Part shown: in pieces, positions 1-11,654 of the stretch
Layout of the letters: each line of letters starts with the position of its first letter
How positions within the stretch are numbered: the stretch's first letter is position 1
Assembly: GCA_949987705.1 (NCBI GenBank)
Contig: OX465281.1
Coordinates: 221,435,978-221,499,977, forward strand
Length of the DNA stretch: 64,000 nt
Reading direction: 5' to 3'
Origin: Thereva unica
Lineage: Eukaryota; Arthropoda; Insecta; Diptera; Therevidae
The notes under the pieces: model-generated
Seen by the model: only the letters and a program-made list of their open reading frames with translations
Databases searched by the model: none
Told to the model about the DNA's origin: nothing
Program-made: the position numbers and the translations under genes

Positions 1-727
1 ATAAATTTAATAACAAAGTCCTACTATCATTCACTTACCAAAAGTCATCCATCTATATTTAGCATTAATATATCATGAAAAATTATCGCCAACTCTCTTA
101 TCTTTTCCTGGTGTCTTACCACCGAATCAATTTAATCCCATATAAACCAAAATTAAACTATTTTCCAATCACGTATTAAGTCTAAAGATACACACACTTG
201 ACAGAATATATACTTCCTTATCCCCACAACTCGCTTGTTAAATGCATTTCAATTGCGTCGGACATTGAGAATTGTATATACCACAAATCAAAATCGAAAC
301 ATTAAGACCTAATCACAAAAACCGATCAGAAAACTTCTAGCCAAACACTTTTTATCCTCTTAGGATTTGAATTTTTTTTTTTTTTTGAAGCAATCGCCAA
401 GTCGCTAAGCCCGCAGCCCATTGTTTATCTAAATCTCTAGGTTAGACTGTTGGGAAACTTGAGTAAATCTGTTTGATATCGTCTCAAGTGGCGAAAGACA
501 ACGATAAAATAATGTTATTTTGTTAGTGATTAAAGCTGCCTCTGTCTCTCTCTCTTGAGACTACAAGCATTTACCTTAGATTTTATTGTACATAATCCGA
601 AAATTAAACATTCGCCTATGAAATTTGAGGATTTTGTTTTTGTGTGCACACTTCTTACTTTCACGCAATTTATTCAAGATTATGACGTTTTATAATCTAA
701 TCTTTTTCTATCTTGCTCTCATTCTAG
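1..727 (+). other. dve: Intronic or upstream sequence of dve
   Basis: AT-rich non-coding sequence with no open frame of note. It ends in a pyrimidine-rich tract (about 701-725) and an AG at 726-727, a good splice acceptor. I therefore read it as the end of an intron whose 5' exon is outside the window. It contains a short T run near 370-385 and a TCTC-rich stretch near 540-556. I see no transposon ends here. Confidence 0.6.
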
Positions 728-2031
728 GTTATGCTGTCACAGATTTGTCGCAGTGCATATCAGAATTCATTTCCATTTGCTGGTGAAATACCAGATGATG
801 TACGACGGAAGTTTGACCAGTGGTGGAGCAATCAATTGTCACCGCAATCACCGATTGCTCCGAAAATTCTACCATTTATGGCCCCACAACAAGGCGATTT
901 AGAATTTCCAGGGGCGCATCCCTTACATGCTGGTCGAGATGCATTGCTTGAGAATCATCATCCACCTCATCCAAACATGATGGTACATCCGGCTTTGCAT
1001 TCCATTCATTCACAGTATCCGAACCAGAAAACTCGGATGAGAACAAGTTTTGATCCTGAAATGGAGCTGCCGAAGCTGCAAAGATGGTTTCAAGAAAATC
1101 CTCATCCATCAAGACAACAAATTCAGTCGTATGTTATCCAGTTGAATTCTTTAGAATCAAGAAGGGGACGAAAACCTTTAGATGTCAATAATGTAGTTTA
1201 TTGGTTTAAGAATGCCAGAGCAGCACAGAAAAGAGCAGAAATGCGTGGCCAAGGATTAGGTAATGGATATGTTAACCATCAACAGCCTGGCCTTATGATG
1301 GGCCATCCAGATTACATTAAAAGCCCTCACAGTATTAAGTCAGAGGATATTGATAATTTGTCGCAACATTCAGATGATATTGATGATGATTCCAGCCGTC
1401 CAACATCTCCTCAATTACCTTTATCATTAACTACACACGAACGAAATCGACCCCTAGAACAGGATAATATGATAAAAAGTGAGAGTAACATCAATGGCAA
1501 CAGTTTGGAAAGGAATAATAACAATGAAAACATGCAAAACGGAAGGCAACCAAATATGGAAATTGACACGAACCAAGTTGACGAACCAAATAATAATCAA
1601 AACTCCGAGCAGCGTTCAACATCACCAAAAAATTCTCCAAAATCCGAAGATCTAGATATGGACGATAACGATATAAGCCAAATGGATGAATTTCGCACAC
1701 CATCTCCAGATCCGCGGAGAGATTTATCATTTCCAATGGTACCAAACTCGATGTTTTCACATTCCATTATGTACATGAGCCACTATATGCCCGGAATGAC
1801 GCAGCCCGGACATCATCATCATCCACCGTCACAACTACCTCCTGGTGCGATGGGTAGTAGCGGATTAAATCTTTCGAGTCTTTCGAGTGAAGAACGGAGA
1901 AAAAGGAATCGAACTTTTATTGATCCTGTAACTGAAGTACCAAAATTGGAACAGTGGTTTGCTATGAATACACATCCTTCGCATACTCTTATATTGAAAT
2001 ATACTGAGGATTTAAACCGTATGCCATACAG
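728..2031 (+). CDS. dve: dve large exon: first homeodomain and start of the second (partial gene)
   Basis: Penultimate coding exon of the homeobox transcription factor Defective proventriculus, of the SATB-related compass group, a nuclear DNA-binding regulator. Counting from the Met at 731, a first atypical homeodomain lies at about residues 97-173. It has an enlarged middle loop and a third helix reading VVYWFKNARAAQKR. A long acidic, Asn/Ser/Pro-rich linker follows, with a His run near residue 357. The second homeodomain starts near residue 388 (RKRNRTFIDPVTEVPKLEQW). The exon ends at 2031 with CATACAG followed by GTTAGT, a good donor, in phase 2. An acceptor at 726-727 leaves GTT ATG in frame, so the Met at 731 need not be the protein start and upstream exons probably exist. 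Reading past 2031 gives a short non-homeodomain tail and a stop at 2065, which is intron read-through. Confidence 0.88.
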
Positions 2032-2210
2032 GTTAGTATTTGTTAATTACTTTAATTTTGAGTAAACAAATTCTAGTTGATTTATGGTATATAGAAATGA
2101 TGCTGTGGTAGTTAATACAAGCAAAAAATATTTAGTAGTAGTAATAAGATAAAAGAACTGAAGGATATCGTGGGTCACTCTAACAGGAGCGGTCTGTAGA
2201 TCATCGTAGA

Positions 2211-3185
2211 ATGTGATGCGAACGCCCGTCATGATGCTTGGGGCAGTAGTGAGGTGAACAAGAGAGGTGAATACCTTTTGGATTACCTCTTAACTACTAA
2301 CCTGGACATATTAAATCGCGGCACGGATCCTACCTTCGACAATGGTAGGAGACGTGAAGTTATAGACATCACGCTAGCCACGCAATACGTTGCCACTTAC
2401 GTGAGTGACTGAGATGAGCCATCGCGTTCAGACCATAGACACATTTACTTCATGGTGGGTGAGTCTTTGGAAATAGTGAGTGCATATAGGAATCTTAGAT
2501 ATACGAACTGGACAGACTTTCGGGGCGAACTCAGTAGCGTATTTAAGGGTTCCATGCACTCAATCAAATCTACGATGGATGTAAAACTATCAGCGGACTT
2601 CCTTACGGAGGCGGTTACTGCTGCTTACAACAATAACTGCCCCGTTCTGATGAGGACGCGTAACAGGAAAACTCCATGGTGGAACAACGAGCTTTTCAAG
2701 TTGAGATTCGCTACGAGGAAACTTTTCAAAGCAGCCAAGAAGAGCGGCAATTGGGAGGGTTATAAAAACTCGCTAACCACCAATAACAGGGTGATCGGAC
2801 GATCAAAAAGAAATTGCTGGAGGAATTTCTGCAAAAGTGACGAAGACATTCGAGACTCAGCAAAAATCCATGAAGCTTTACTAAAGGATCTTGGATCTAT
2901 CAGGAGAACCGATGGCTCTTTCACACAGTCTAGGAAAGAAACCTTGATAATTTCACCAGGCAAACTTCCCAGGCACAACTATTTATTCAAATGGGAACGC
3001 AATCTATGCTGTGCAGCCAACAGGCTCACTTTCTAAAGTAACCAAAGAGGACTGAACAAACACAGGGTTTAACGACGAAGCTATTAGGGAGGCGATTAGG
3101 TCCTTCAAACCATACAAGTCCCCTGGAGCAGACGGAAGCTATCCCTACAGGAGGGCTGCGACCTAGTTACTCCCTTATTATGCAA
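2211..3185 (+). pseudogene. LOA-like LINE-B fragment: endonuclease and start of RT
   Basis: A decayed ORF2 piece of a non-LTR retrotransposon. The frame from about 2212 reads CDANARHDAWG, EYLLDYLLTTNLDILN and SDHRHIYF, the second half of an APE-type endonuclease. An in-frame TGA at about 2410 replaces the expected Trp codon. The part from 2452 to 3036 is open and holds the linker motif TPWWNNELFKLR. A shifted frame near 3090-3150 reads AIREAIRSFKPYKSPGADG, the start of the reverse transcriptase. The text parallels the intact LOA-like ORF2 at 42953-46591 (CDANAHHLVWG, SDHRHIRF, VSWWNNDLCKQR), so it is the same broad group. Both ends are missing. The 3' half may be the fragment at 7085-9035. 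Confidence 0.8.
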
Positions 3186-3329
3186 AACTTTCTAATTTTG
3201 GAAAAGAAAATTATAAGTTAACTACGTAAAACTGAGAAAAAAGTAATTTTAGTTGTAATTTTTGTAAAAAAAATTAACAAAATTTTGAATTTGTTGACTC
3301 ATAATTTTGGAAGTTGGCAGGGTGGAACC

Positions 3330-4060
3330 ATCACTTTAGCAATTTTAGTTAAGTCGAGGTTTTCTGCAGACGTTGGTATCTTACCCTAGGATACCGGAGC
3401 CTACCGAGCTTTATTTTCTTCACAACATCGTCAATATAGAGCCTCCGGAATCGTCCTTCCTCATATAAGAGGCCAAAAATCCTGCGAAGTATTTTTCTCT
3501 CGAACACAGCTAAGAGGTTTGAGTGTTTTTTGCTAAGCATCCACGTTTCAGATGCATATGTGAGTACTGGTACGACCATCGTCTTATATAGTCAAAGTTT
3601 AGACGTTAGGGTTAGATGCTTAGGTATATGGTTCCAAAAATATATGGGGATATGTAAAGCTCTAACAAAAATCTTTCAATCTTCTACAGTTCCTTTTACT
3701 GCCCGTGTTATGCCGTTCCGTTGGTCGCTCAAGTTCTATTGTGTGTTTTGACCAATTTCATTTATTCTTACGTGGATTAGGCTGTGTCATATTCAGCCCT
3801 AGTTTCCTCTTCCTGCAATCCTTCCCGTCTCTTCTGGTTTTATTGCAGATATCCTGACCCTGGCTTTTTGAATATCCTTATGCTGTAATTTGGTGCTGGA
3901 TATAACCATATTTTGCACCATGTCGAAGTTTATCAGTCTTAATCCATTACCAAAGAGCATAATACGTACCTAAGTGTAACAATAGATAGCCAGCTTACTT
4001 GGAATTCTAGCTCCCTATCCCCACTTACCGGGATTGTGCTGGCAAACTCTGGGAAATCAT
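3330..4060 (-). pseudogene. RTE-like LINE remnant (C-terminal RT and scraps)
   Basis: On the minus strand, 3349-3579 reads VLTYASETWMLSKKHSNLLA then FERKILRRIFG, the conserved region after the RT palm in RTE-type elements. Minus-strand scraps at about 3770-3960 (STKLQHKDIQKARVRISAIK) resemble the endonuclease/linker region of the same group. No complete domain survives. The fragment is unrelated in frame to the surrounding + strand LINE-B pieces. Confidence 0.6.
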
Positions 4061-4077
4061 TAACGCCTCACTAGTGT

Positions 4078-4150
4078 AGTGGTCTCCAAAGTGGTGTAAG
4101 CGTACCTCGAAGGGTACACAGAAAATTCTAGGGGGTACGCCAAATTTCTC
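4078..4150 (+). mobile_element. Possible hAT transposon terminus
   Basis: The sequence around TAGTGGTCTCCAAAGTGG, followed by GTACC and GGGGGTACGCC, resembles the ends of hAT elements of the CAGTGGTTCCCAAA type. I did not find the partner end or a target-site duplication, so this is only a candidate. Confidence 0.3.
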
Positions 4151-6639
4151 TTCAAAGTACTGTATGTCGTCTCCTTTTCTTTTTATAACGTGCGGCTATC
4201 TTTATTTATCCATGGGGAAACGTGTAGCAGGACTACGCGGAATACGGCTAAAATCGAACAATAGAAGCAATAGAAGTTCTGAATTTCATCATCAGGAGCC
4301 GTAAAGCCTCTTGTTGGCCTTGGTTTCATCTAGCGTTTTCCTCCGTGAGTTTCGATCTCTGGCCCGTCTTTTCCAGTATCTTATTTGTCATTGTCGTCTT
4401 CCTCGACGATGGAAAGGTTATCCTCTATGTCAATGTTGTCTGGCTGTCAGGGCTGGACATTATCCCACAATAGAGCCTTCTAACAGTTATTATAAATGTA
4501 CCAAAGACCAGCGTATCGAGTCCGGCACAGGGTTCAAAGTGGTTAGCACCGTTACGCGACCACTCTTGGTTTTATGGGTATGACTGCAAAACGTGTGGAA
4601 AATGTTTGTTTGACTGCTCTTTGACTGTTTGATTGTTTGCATATGAAATCATTCAGCCTAATCTCATGTCATTTCCTCATGTCATACAGAGCCGCGAGAA
4701 ACACATTTCTTACTTAGCATATCTTGCATGAGGGTCTTTGAAAACAACAATAACTGTTTGTAAGCCATCATTATTCTGCAGGACTTTCAGAAATGTCACT
4801 TAAACTAAGCAGAAATGGTGTCGCAACTACTCATATTGCGAAGGAACAATATACTTATGGTCTGAAAGGGTTTTGTCTAGCAGCAAGATGGAGATTCTAG
4901 ACGTTTTGAAACACCTTTATTGTCCTGGTTTCAATAAGAATACATTCTATATATCAGGAGTACACAGGCCATTCAAAATCGTCAAAAATTCGTTATCTTC
5001 CCCGACCAATGTCACATATGTATTTGACTAGGCTAGAATAAAAGCGAGATTGCAAGATGCATCTTGTCGCGCATGCAGCTTCTCTACAGTCATGAGCGAG
5101 ACCAACACTTGCCTTCATTAAGATCACTAAAGTTTGTTCAATGCCCATATCACTCCAGGTACCATACCACCGTTTTTCACTCCTACAAATTCACGAATTG
5201 ACAGCCTTTAATAAAAATAGAGTTTTGGAATGGGTTATTGCAGATACACCCTAAATACGCCAATTTTCACTATGGTAACTTCCGCCAAAAAAGGATTTTA
5301 TCTATTCCACAACACCTTCTATCATTAGTAATGGAGATGTGTTATCTGAAAGCAAATCCGAATAATTAACACCTCTGTTCGCCTCAAATTCTGCTTTAGC
5401 CGAAACTGATATGCCAACCCTGTTCTCGAGTACAACGCTCACTCAATGGCCGAAGTTTTCTTCAGGACTCGCTCAACGAGCCTTGGCCCTGACAATATTC
5501 CCACTATGGTACGGGAAACATTAAATTCTATTATAAGTGTGACTGTGTCATTTATAAACGGTATTTTTGTCCAAAAATCGTGAAACGCTATCTCCGTATC
5601 CCTTGTAGCCCCAACTTAGACTTTGACATCTATTTGTACTGGATATGCATGACGGCGCTGACGGTCTTTTATACTTAATGTCTTTCAAATCAAGCTTCCT
5701 TTAATATTGCATATTGAACTGTATGGTCCAAACTCTAACAAATACAATAGACCAAGCATGCAACTCTTATTCCATTATGATAAAACTATCATCTATCCGC
5801 TAATATTTATTTTCGATATAGTATGTTAATTTGTTTATATATGCGATGTAATAAATTAGCACAATTTGAAGTAATCGTGAATGGTGAATTCTTGTAATTT
5901 TAATGTTCCCTATTGCGAAAGAGTTATTCAAATGACAATTCAAAACACAACTGAACTATATACATTCTCTTGCTTTACGATAATTCATTTTAATTTTATC
6001 TGAATGAACTAAGCTTTTTAACTAACGAAATCTGTTTTCCATTTGCTTATTTATGCATTTCCTAATCCCCATCGTATTTGTAGTTTATGCATTTAAAATT
6101 GGTTTACTATTTATTTCCCAGTATGCCGAATCGAATTGGCATTTTTACATGACCAATTACGGCGCTATGGACATTCTGGGAATCCGAGTTTGTCCTGACA
6201 GGATAACACTGCAGGTTCATTTAGAAATGCGATTGGAAATACGCTTCACCTGAATTTAGGTTTTCCCACATGCTTTTAGTAGTACTGTTGCGCTGTTAGT
6301 GTTAAGGATTAACCTTTTTATAATAGATTCACTATTAACTATTTTCAATAACCTTTCATTTGAAATAAAAATATTTCTTGTGACATTGGAGCTATTCTGC
6401 AGTTTTTCGTATGACGATTATGTTGATGCTAGGCTAGTTTTGGGGTTTTGGATTAATTTAAGCTTATTTTTATATGTATAACTAAAAGTCGTTAGTACTC
6501 TTTTTTATTACCTTAAAAGGTCACTCGTATGGCGACGTTAGCGGTACTCTATTCTGTGCCGTCGGGTGGAGATTCTTTGGAACGAATGATTTTCTGCGGT
6601 CGAGATTGGAATTTAATTATGGTTTAACCGCATCGAAGT

Positions 6640-6850
6640 GTAACTTGAGTTGGTACACAAAATCGTATTCCGTTACCCCTGGGCTGGTAGAATCTTAAAA
6701 AAAAAACTATTTTGGTAGATGAATTCCTTCACCATAGACCATCTCTGTTGTGGATGCGTTAAGGTCCTCTTTGAACGCTGCCAATGCCGCGGAGTATTTC
6801 AGTAATCTACGTGTCCACTCTCTCTCATTTAGTTCTCTAAACGTAGCTTT
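6640..6850 (-). pseudogene. Ty3/Gypsy integrase C-terminal remnant
   Basis: The minus-strand translation of about 6712-6803 gives AAFKEDLNASTTEMVYGEGI and then HLP. This fits the conserved FKEDL..S.AE.VYG block just after the integrase core in Ty3/Gypsy pol. No stop interrupts this short block, but sequence on either side is broken and no LTR is visible. Confidence 0.55.
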
Positions 6851-7084
6851 TTAAGTCTTGTAAAAACCTTGCTTTTGGGGGATGGTATGGAGTACGGTGT
6901 GGAGTACGTTTAGAACCTGGACTGTTGATATCCTTAATGGAACTTCAAATCCGCTAATCCATCCAATTTCATTAGCAACACTTCGGCCCATCTTAAAAAA
7001 CGACCTATGATCCTTAAGTATTAATTATTCCCTTCTGATGGTGGGAAACGTCCTATGATGTCCAAGTGCTGAAAACTCTAAGGT

Positions 7085-7192
7085 AGTCTGGATGCACCAC
7101 GGTGGCCTATGCTGATGATATTGTGCTGGTGGTGATCGGCAAGTACATCTCAACAATACGAGATATAATGCCACAAGCATTGGACACTCTTA
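7085..7192 (+). pseudogene. LOA-like LINE-B RT fragment, YADD box (left of Harbinger)
   Basis: The frame reads VAYADDIVLVVIGKYISTIR, the catalytic YADD region of a reverse transcriptase. It stops at the TTA duplicated by the Harbinger element and resumes after it at 7797 with GLGVNPAKTEVVLFTKKHRL, the normal continuation of RT. The two sides are therefore one LINE split by the DNA transposon. Confidence 0.75.
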
Positions 7193-7796
7193 AGCCGGAA
7201 TTACATTATTGTGTCGTGTTGTGTTGTGTCACTGTGTGTCGTGATACTATGGGTTTACATTCATATAGTGTGTTGTGTCGCATCGTGTCGCATTTAGTAT
7301 GCAAAATTCTCAAGTAAAGCTAAGTGATATGTTTTCATCCGATCCCGAGATGGACATTGAAGACCTAACATTTTTGTCAGTGTCATAATTATGCGAAAAA
7401 CGAAAAGAAAAATCGAAGATTTTAGGTCCACCCCATAAATAAGATTAGAGAGATTGAAGGTGAATTCCACACTCTACATAAAGAGCTGGAAGCTGATGCT
7501 GAAAGATTTCAGCAATATTTTAGAGCCAGTAAATTGCAATTGCAAGAATCATTCCATGATGAAAACATTTCAAATTTCGCAAATAAATTATGAGGCCTGC
7601 TTTCCTACACCCGTTTACATCTGTGTGGTGTATTGTGTCGCTTTCCAGCGTTCTGGCGCAGATCAGAGAAGCCTAGTCGGGAACACAACACACCGCAACA
7701 CACCGTAGTAATGTGAACAGCTCCAAGGAAATACATGGATTGGATAGCGTCAGATAGCGACACAACACAACACGACACAATAATGTAATTCCGGCT
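7193..7796 (+). mobile_element. PIF/Harbinger element, internally deleted, perfect 38-bp TIRs, TTA TSD
   Basis: The ends at 7193-7230 and 7759-7796 are perfect inverted repeats of 38 bp starting AGCCGGAATTACATTATTGT. They are flanked by TTA at 7190-7192 and 7797-7799, the 3-bp target duplication typical of PIF/Harbinger. Inside, about 7451-7560 on the + strand reads EIEGEFHTLHKELEADAERF and then QQYFRAS. This is the GEFHTL...D..RF..YFR region at the N-terminus of Harbinger transposases. The rest of the transposase is missing, so the 604-bp element is a non-autonomous deletion derivative. Its perfect ends suggest recent mobility. Confidence 0.9.
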
Positions 7797-9035
7797 TTAC
7801 TCATTAGGCTACTACAAAGGGTCTAGGCGTTAACCCAGCCAAGACTGAAGTAGTGCTCTTTACAAAGAAGCATAGACTTCCTAAGTTTTCTTCTTTAAGA
7901 CTCTGCAATGAAACACTGCATCTAAAGGAGAATGCGAAATTTCTAGGTCTCGTACTCGATAGGAAACTAACTTGGAGGCCGAATCTTTTAGAAAGAGCCA
8001 GTAAGGCCTTAATCAGACCTATACTTATGCATGGCATATCGGTATAGTAGACTGCATTACAGAAGATTACGTATCGTAAGATACTGGAAAGGGTCCAAAG
8101 AACAGCTGAGCTGTGTATCAGTGGTGCAATGAGAAGCACCCCAACATCTGCGCTGGTTGTCTTATTGCATCTTACTCCTTTGGACATACACGCCGAGCAA
8201 ATGGCAGCCTGGACGGCCGCCAGGACAAAGGCTTCTCTTGGATGGACTCCATATTCATATGGCCACTCATCCATCTGTAGGAGGCTCGCCACCGCTGCGA
8301 ATAACCCAGACTATACTACACCTACTTGAACCTTGGAGAAAGGTTTCAATACCATCATTCCGGCCAGAACATCTCCGACTCTTCTGAACGGCCGCAGTCT
8401 ATGTGTGAGACTGCCACTCAGTTTGATATAACACTGGGTTGGGTTCCTGGATACAGTGGGATTAGGGGAAACTGTAGAGCAGATGAGTTTGCTAGACAGG
8501 GAACCGAAGTGGAAAGGACACCCCACTTACCCGGATGGGAATGCCTTTAGCCACCTACAAACGAGCTGGGTTGATATGGACCACAGCAACAGTATGCCGC
8601 ACTCTTCATGCAATGTGGCCAACATTGGACGCAAAGCGTTCAAAATCTCTTGTTCAGTTGAACAAAAAGGAGATAAGCCATGTAGTAAAGGGGCTGACTG
8701 GTCACTGTCCCTTTAACCCGCACGCCGAAAGATTAGGACTTCTCCACAACGACTTATTCAGAAAGTTGTGGTAATGAAGAAGAGGAAGAAACTGTCTCCC
8801 ATCTTCTCTGTACATGTCCCGCCCTCGCAAGGAAAATAGGGACCTTTCTTGGCTCACCCTTCCCTGATGGATTGAGCGGGCTGCAAAATATTGGTGTTCC
8901 CAACCTCTGTCGCTTTATAAAAATTGGTTGAAATGGCCTGAACTTTGTCCCAACACTAGAATGGCATCACAATGGGCCCAATGGCGCGCCTAAGTGGGCT
9001 CCCTAGTGGGGGCAGCCATTTCAACCTAACCTAAC
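7797..9035 (+). pseudogene. LOA-like LINE-B 3' part: RT thumb, RNase H, zinc motif, 3' end
   Basis: Several frames together give the rest of an ORF2. There is FLGLVLDRKLTWRPNLLERA (RT thumb, 7853-8047), then an RNase H block with ITLGWVPGYSGIRGNCRADE (8326-8550), then KGLTGHCPFNPHAERLGLLH, then a Cys-rich tail near 8770-8830 (EETVSHLLCTCPALARK). Frameshifts separate the blocks and RNase H is only partly readable. The 3' end near 9020-9035 carries AACCTAACCTAACCTAA, a simple tail. The order RT, RNase H, C-terminal zinc motif matches the intact LOA-like element at 42953-46591. Confidence 0.75.
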
Positions 9036-9306
9036 CTAAGGGACAAATGTACTGTCTCGGTATAAGTCCTGTTCAAGTCTAATCCGAGGGAATGTGTTAG
9101 CTCACAGAGCTATTATATTTTATTTATGTTCCTCATTGCCCCCCTTGTATCCTCCACTGACGGCCGACTCATAATTTTATTCACTCCTGTTTTGTTTCGT
9201 GTAAAATGCAATTACAATGCAATGCAGCTCTTATTAAAAAAAAAAAAAAAATATTTTTTGTTTACAAACATTTTTTCACATCAATTTTTCTTTTTATTTC
9301 TTTCAG

Positions 9307-9472
9307 GCAAAAATTCCCTCGACTTGAAAGTAAAAATGTTCAATTTTGGTTTAAAAATCGCCGTGCGAAATGTAAACGACTAAAAATGTCGCTATACGAT
9401 TCACCACAGTGTCCACAATTAGGAATGAACGCTTTCGGACATGTCCCAAAATTTGAACAGGAACGGGACTAG
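9307..9472 (+). CDS. dve: dve last coding exon: end of second homeodomain and C-terminus
   Basis: The acceptor is TTTCTTTCAG ending at 9306. Joining phase 2 of the upstream exon (2031) completes an Arg codon and gives a continuous second homeodomain, here QKFPRLESKNVQFWFKNRRA, then KCKRLKM. The recognition helix NVQFWFKNRRAKCKR is fully canonical, unlike that of the first homeodomain. About 30 residues follow, ending in EQERD and a TAG at 9470-9472. The match of frame, splice signals and domain across the junction makes this assignment firm. Confidence 0.88.
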
Positions 9473-10545
9473 GCCAGAGCCATATCAACATAAAAGCTAA
9501 TCTGTCCTTTCCCAGTGATTTTGTTTTCTCATTTATAAGTAGATAATAAAAAAAAAAGTTTAACTAGTTAAATATAAAAAATAAGATAAACTAAATAAGT
9601 AAATAGCACAGTATTTGTACCAAAAAAAAACATGATCTTAGGAATTAAATAAGTTAATTAAATAATTTAAAAATAAAAAAGCCAATCTCTTTGTGTCATA
9701 TCACTTGACGAGGCCAGCAAATAATTTTTAATGTACTAAGAATTGATCAGATAATAAGAACAATTATTAATAATATTCAAAGCTTATAATAATATTAATT
9801 CCATTTTTTTTATTGTTTAAATTATTTTCTTTTTTTGTTTTAGTACTTTTAAAAAAAATTGTGTTTCATCTTTGAAACGAATCAACTTGAGCCAAAGATT
9901 ATGGAAAATTCTTAATTAAAAAAAATCTATTATTTAAATAAAATCAAAATTTTTTCAAGTCATTAAATATTTTTAAAAAAAATTGTTTATGTAGATTTAA
10001 GTATATTTAAAATTTCTAAAAAAAATTAAAAAACAAACAAAAATAAAAAATGAAGGAAAATTATTCAAAATAGCAACAAGACTTTTAGTTTTAAGCATTA
10101 TAATAAAAAATTTACCAACTGTAGATGTTTTATTTCAGTGATAAAAAAAATAACAAAAAAACAAAACAAAACCCAGAAATATTTTAGCAATAATAATAAA
10201 ATTAAAAAAAAAAAAAAACACTTTTATGTAAATAGCACTGCTTGTAAATTGTAAGTTGTTCCATTGTTTGTTCTTTTGATTCTTGAAGTAATCTCTCCGA
10301 TATTTTAATGGGGAATTTTGTTGATAAAAAAATATATTTAGAAATTTTTCTCAAATGGTATTAAATACCAAAAACCTTGCAAAATTATTTATAAATATTG
10401 AAAATGAAAAAACCCAAACTAAGAATTAATTCATGTAAATGTAAAATAATAGCGATGAGGTAATAAATTATTCATTGTGAATTAGAATTTGTTGTTATTA
10501 ATAATTGTTTTTTTTTTTCTTTTTTATTTATGCTTTGTAATAAAG
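9473..10545 (+). other. dve: dve 3' untranslated region
   Basis: Very AT-rich sequence after the TAG, with A and T runs and several AATAAA hexamers. The last hexamer (10539-10544) lies directly against the terminus of a minus-strand LINE-A 3' end, so that signal may be supplied by the LINE tail. Which poly(A) site is used cannot be read from sequence. Confidence 0.6.
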
Positions 10546-10632
10546 TTACCCTTTTAGCACAGAAGGTGCACTTCTCAGCTGGGCTGAGAAACATTTACCA
10601 GTGCTCAGTAGCTCAGCTAAGACATGCCGACA
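10546..10632 (-). mobile_element. LINE-A 3' end, minus strand
   Basis: The minus-strand complement of the 3' terminus of the complete LINE-A at 24550-24648. It contains the conserved hairpin (CTTTTAGCACAGAAGG on the + strand) and the motif around GTGCACTTCTCAGC. It probably belongs to the same disrupted copy as 11655-11935, split by LINE-C. Confidence 0.75.
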
Positions 10633-11652
10633 TGGTTCAATTTTATCACCGGCCCTATTTCTCATCTTTATAAATGACATACTTTCAATCCCCTCAACCC
10701 ACTTCTCAGCTTCGCTGACAGGGGTACTCTACGTTACTCGTATAGCTTCGATACAAGACAGACACATGACCGATACAGTCTTGATGATCGTGAACTAATG
10801 TCCAACTCTATTAGTAACGACATCGAAGTTATTCTAGAGTGGGGAAGCAAGAATCGTGTGGAATTCAAGCCCACCAAAACCAAGTACTGTCTTATTTCAA
10901 AGAAAAAGATCAACAGCTCTCTATCCTTGAAAGTGGGTAAAGTTGAACTAATGGCCGATCCCTCCTTACACATCTTAGGCGTGACGTTAGCCAAAGACTT
11001 GCGATGGAATGACCACATATTCCAAATCGCCAAACTAGCATCCAAGTGCTTGTTAAGAGGTGCAAGTATCTCCTATAGCCATCGGCCCATGCTGTTATTC
11101 ATAAATCCTACATTCGGCCTCTTCTCGAATACAACTCCCTCGTTTAGGGGGGCGGTCCAATAACCACCTTATCATGGTTAGACAAAGTCCAAAAAAGGGC
11201 CCTTAAATTAATTGATGACGATACCGCTTGCTCCACCGTAGGAATGTAGCAGCACTGACAAAATTTTATCGTTACTATCATAGTGATTGTTCCTCCGAGT
11301 TAAACGCTCTTCTGCCTCCACGGCAATCTTATACCCGCAACACCAGATTAGCCCACTCGTCTCATTCTCTTCACCTGCAACTCCCCCTTTCACGCACTCA
11401 ACAAGATATGAATTCATTTGTAAATAGAACTCTGGAATAATTTCTCGCAGTCAGTATTTCCGAGCTCATACAACACCCAAGAGTTCAGAGGTAAGGTTCA
11501 TCACCACCTTTTTCAATACCCCCCCCCCGTACCTTTATAATCCTTAACCTATTCCCCCCACCCCTCTCCCGTACTAAGCTTACTGCTATACAAATGACAT
11601 GACGGACTGGTAGTACAAAGGGTGACTCCTGAGCTTAGCACTACCACATAAA
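10633..11652 (+). pseudogene. LINE-C copy: RT end, C-terminus and 3' tail
   Basis: A 5'-truncated and broken non-LTR element. The frame at 10633-10700 reads GSILSPALFLIFINDILS (RT motif B region). 10798-11163 reads SNDIEVILEWGSKNRVEFKP and LHILGVTLAKDLRWNDHIF (RT thumb). 11228-11440 reads KFYRYYHSDCSSELNALLPP. The YADD box is lost. The 3' tail (11610-11652) is GTACAAAGG, GCTTAGCAC and ACCACATAAAAAAAA, shared with the copies near 51.2 kb. It sits between two pieces of minus-strand LINE-A and so looks inserted into it. Confidence 0.75.
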
Positions 11653-11654
11653 AA

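Larger units (their letters stand above)
2032..9306 (+). other. dve: dve intron, 7.3 kb, filled with transposon remnants
   Basis: The intron runs from GTTAGT at 2032 to the AG at 9305-9306 and interrupts the second homeodomain. It contains LOA-like LINE pieces (2211-3185 and 7085-9035), an RTE-like fragment, a possible hAT end near 4078, a Ty3/Gypsy integrase scrap and a PIF/Harbinger element. The stretches 4150-6640 and 6850-7085 show nothing I can name. Confidence 0.8.

Noticed and set aside
2032..2065. Extension of the dve frame to a stop at 2065
   Set aside because: It is intron read-through past a good splice donor; joining to 9307 restores the homeodomain.
9015..9035. (CCTAA)3 resembling the insect telomere repeat TTAGG
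   Set aside because: It is a short tail at the 3' end of an LOA-like LINE, lies inside a dve intron, and is far too short to be telomeric.
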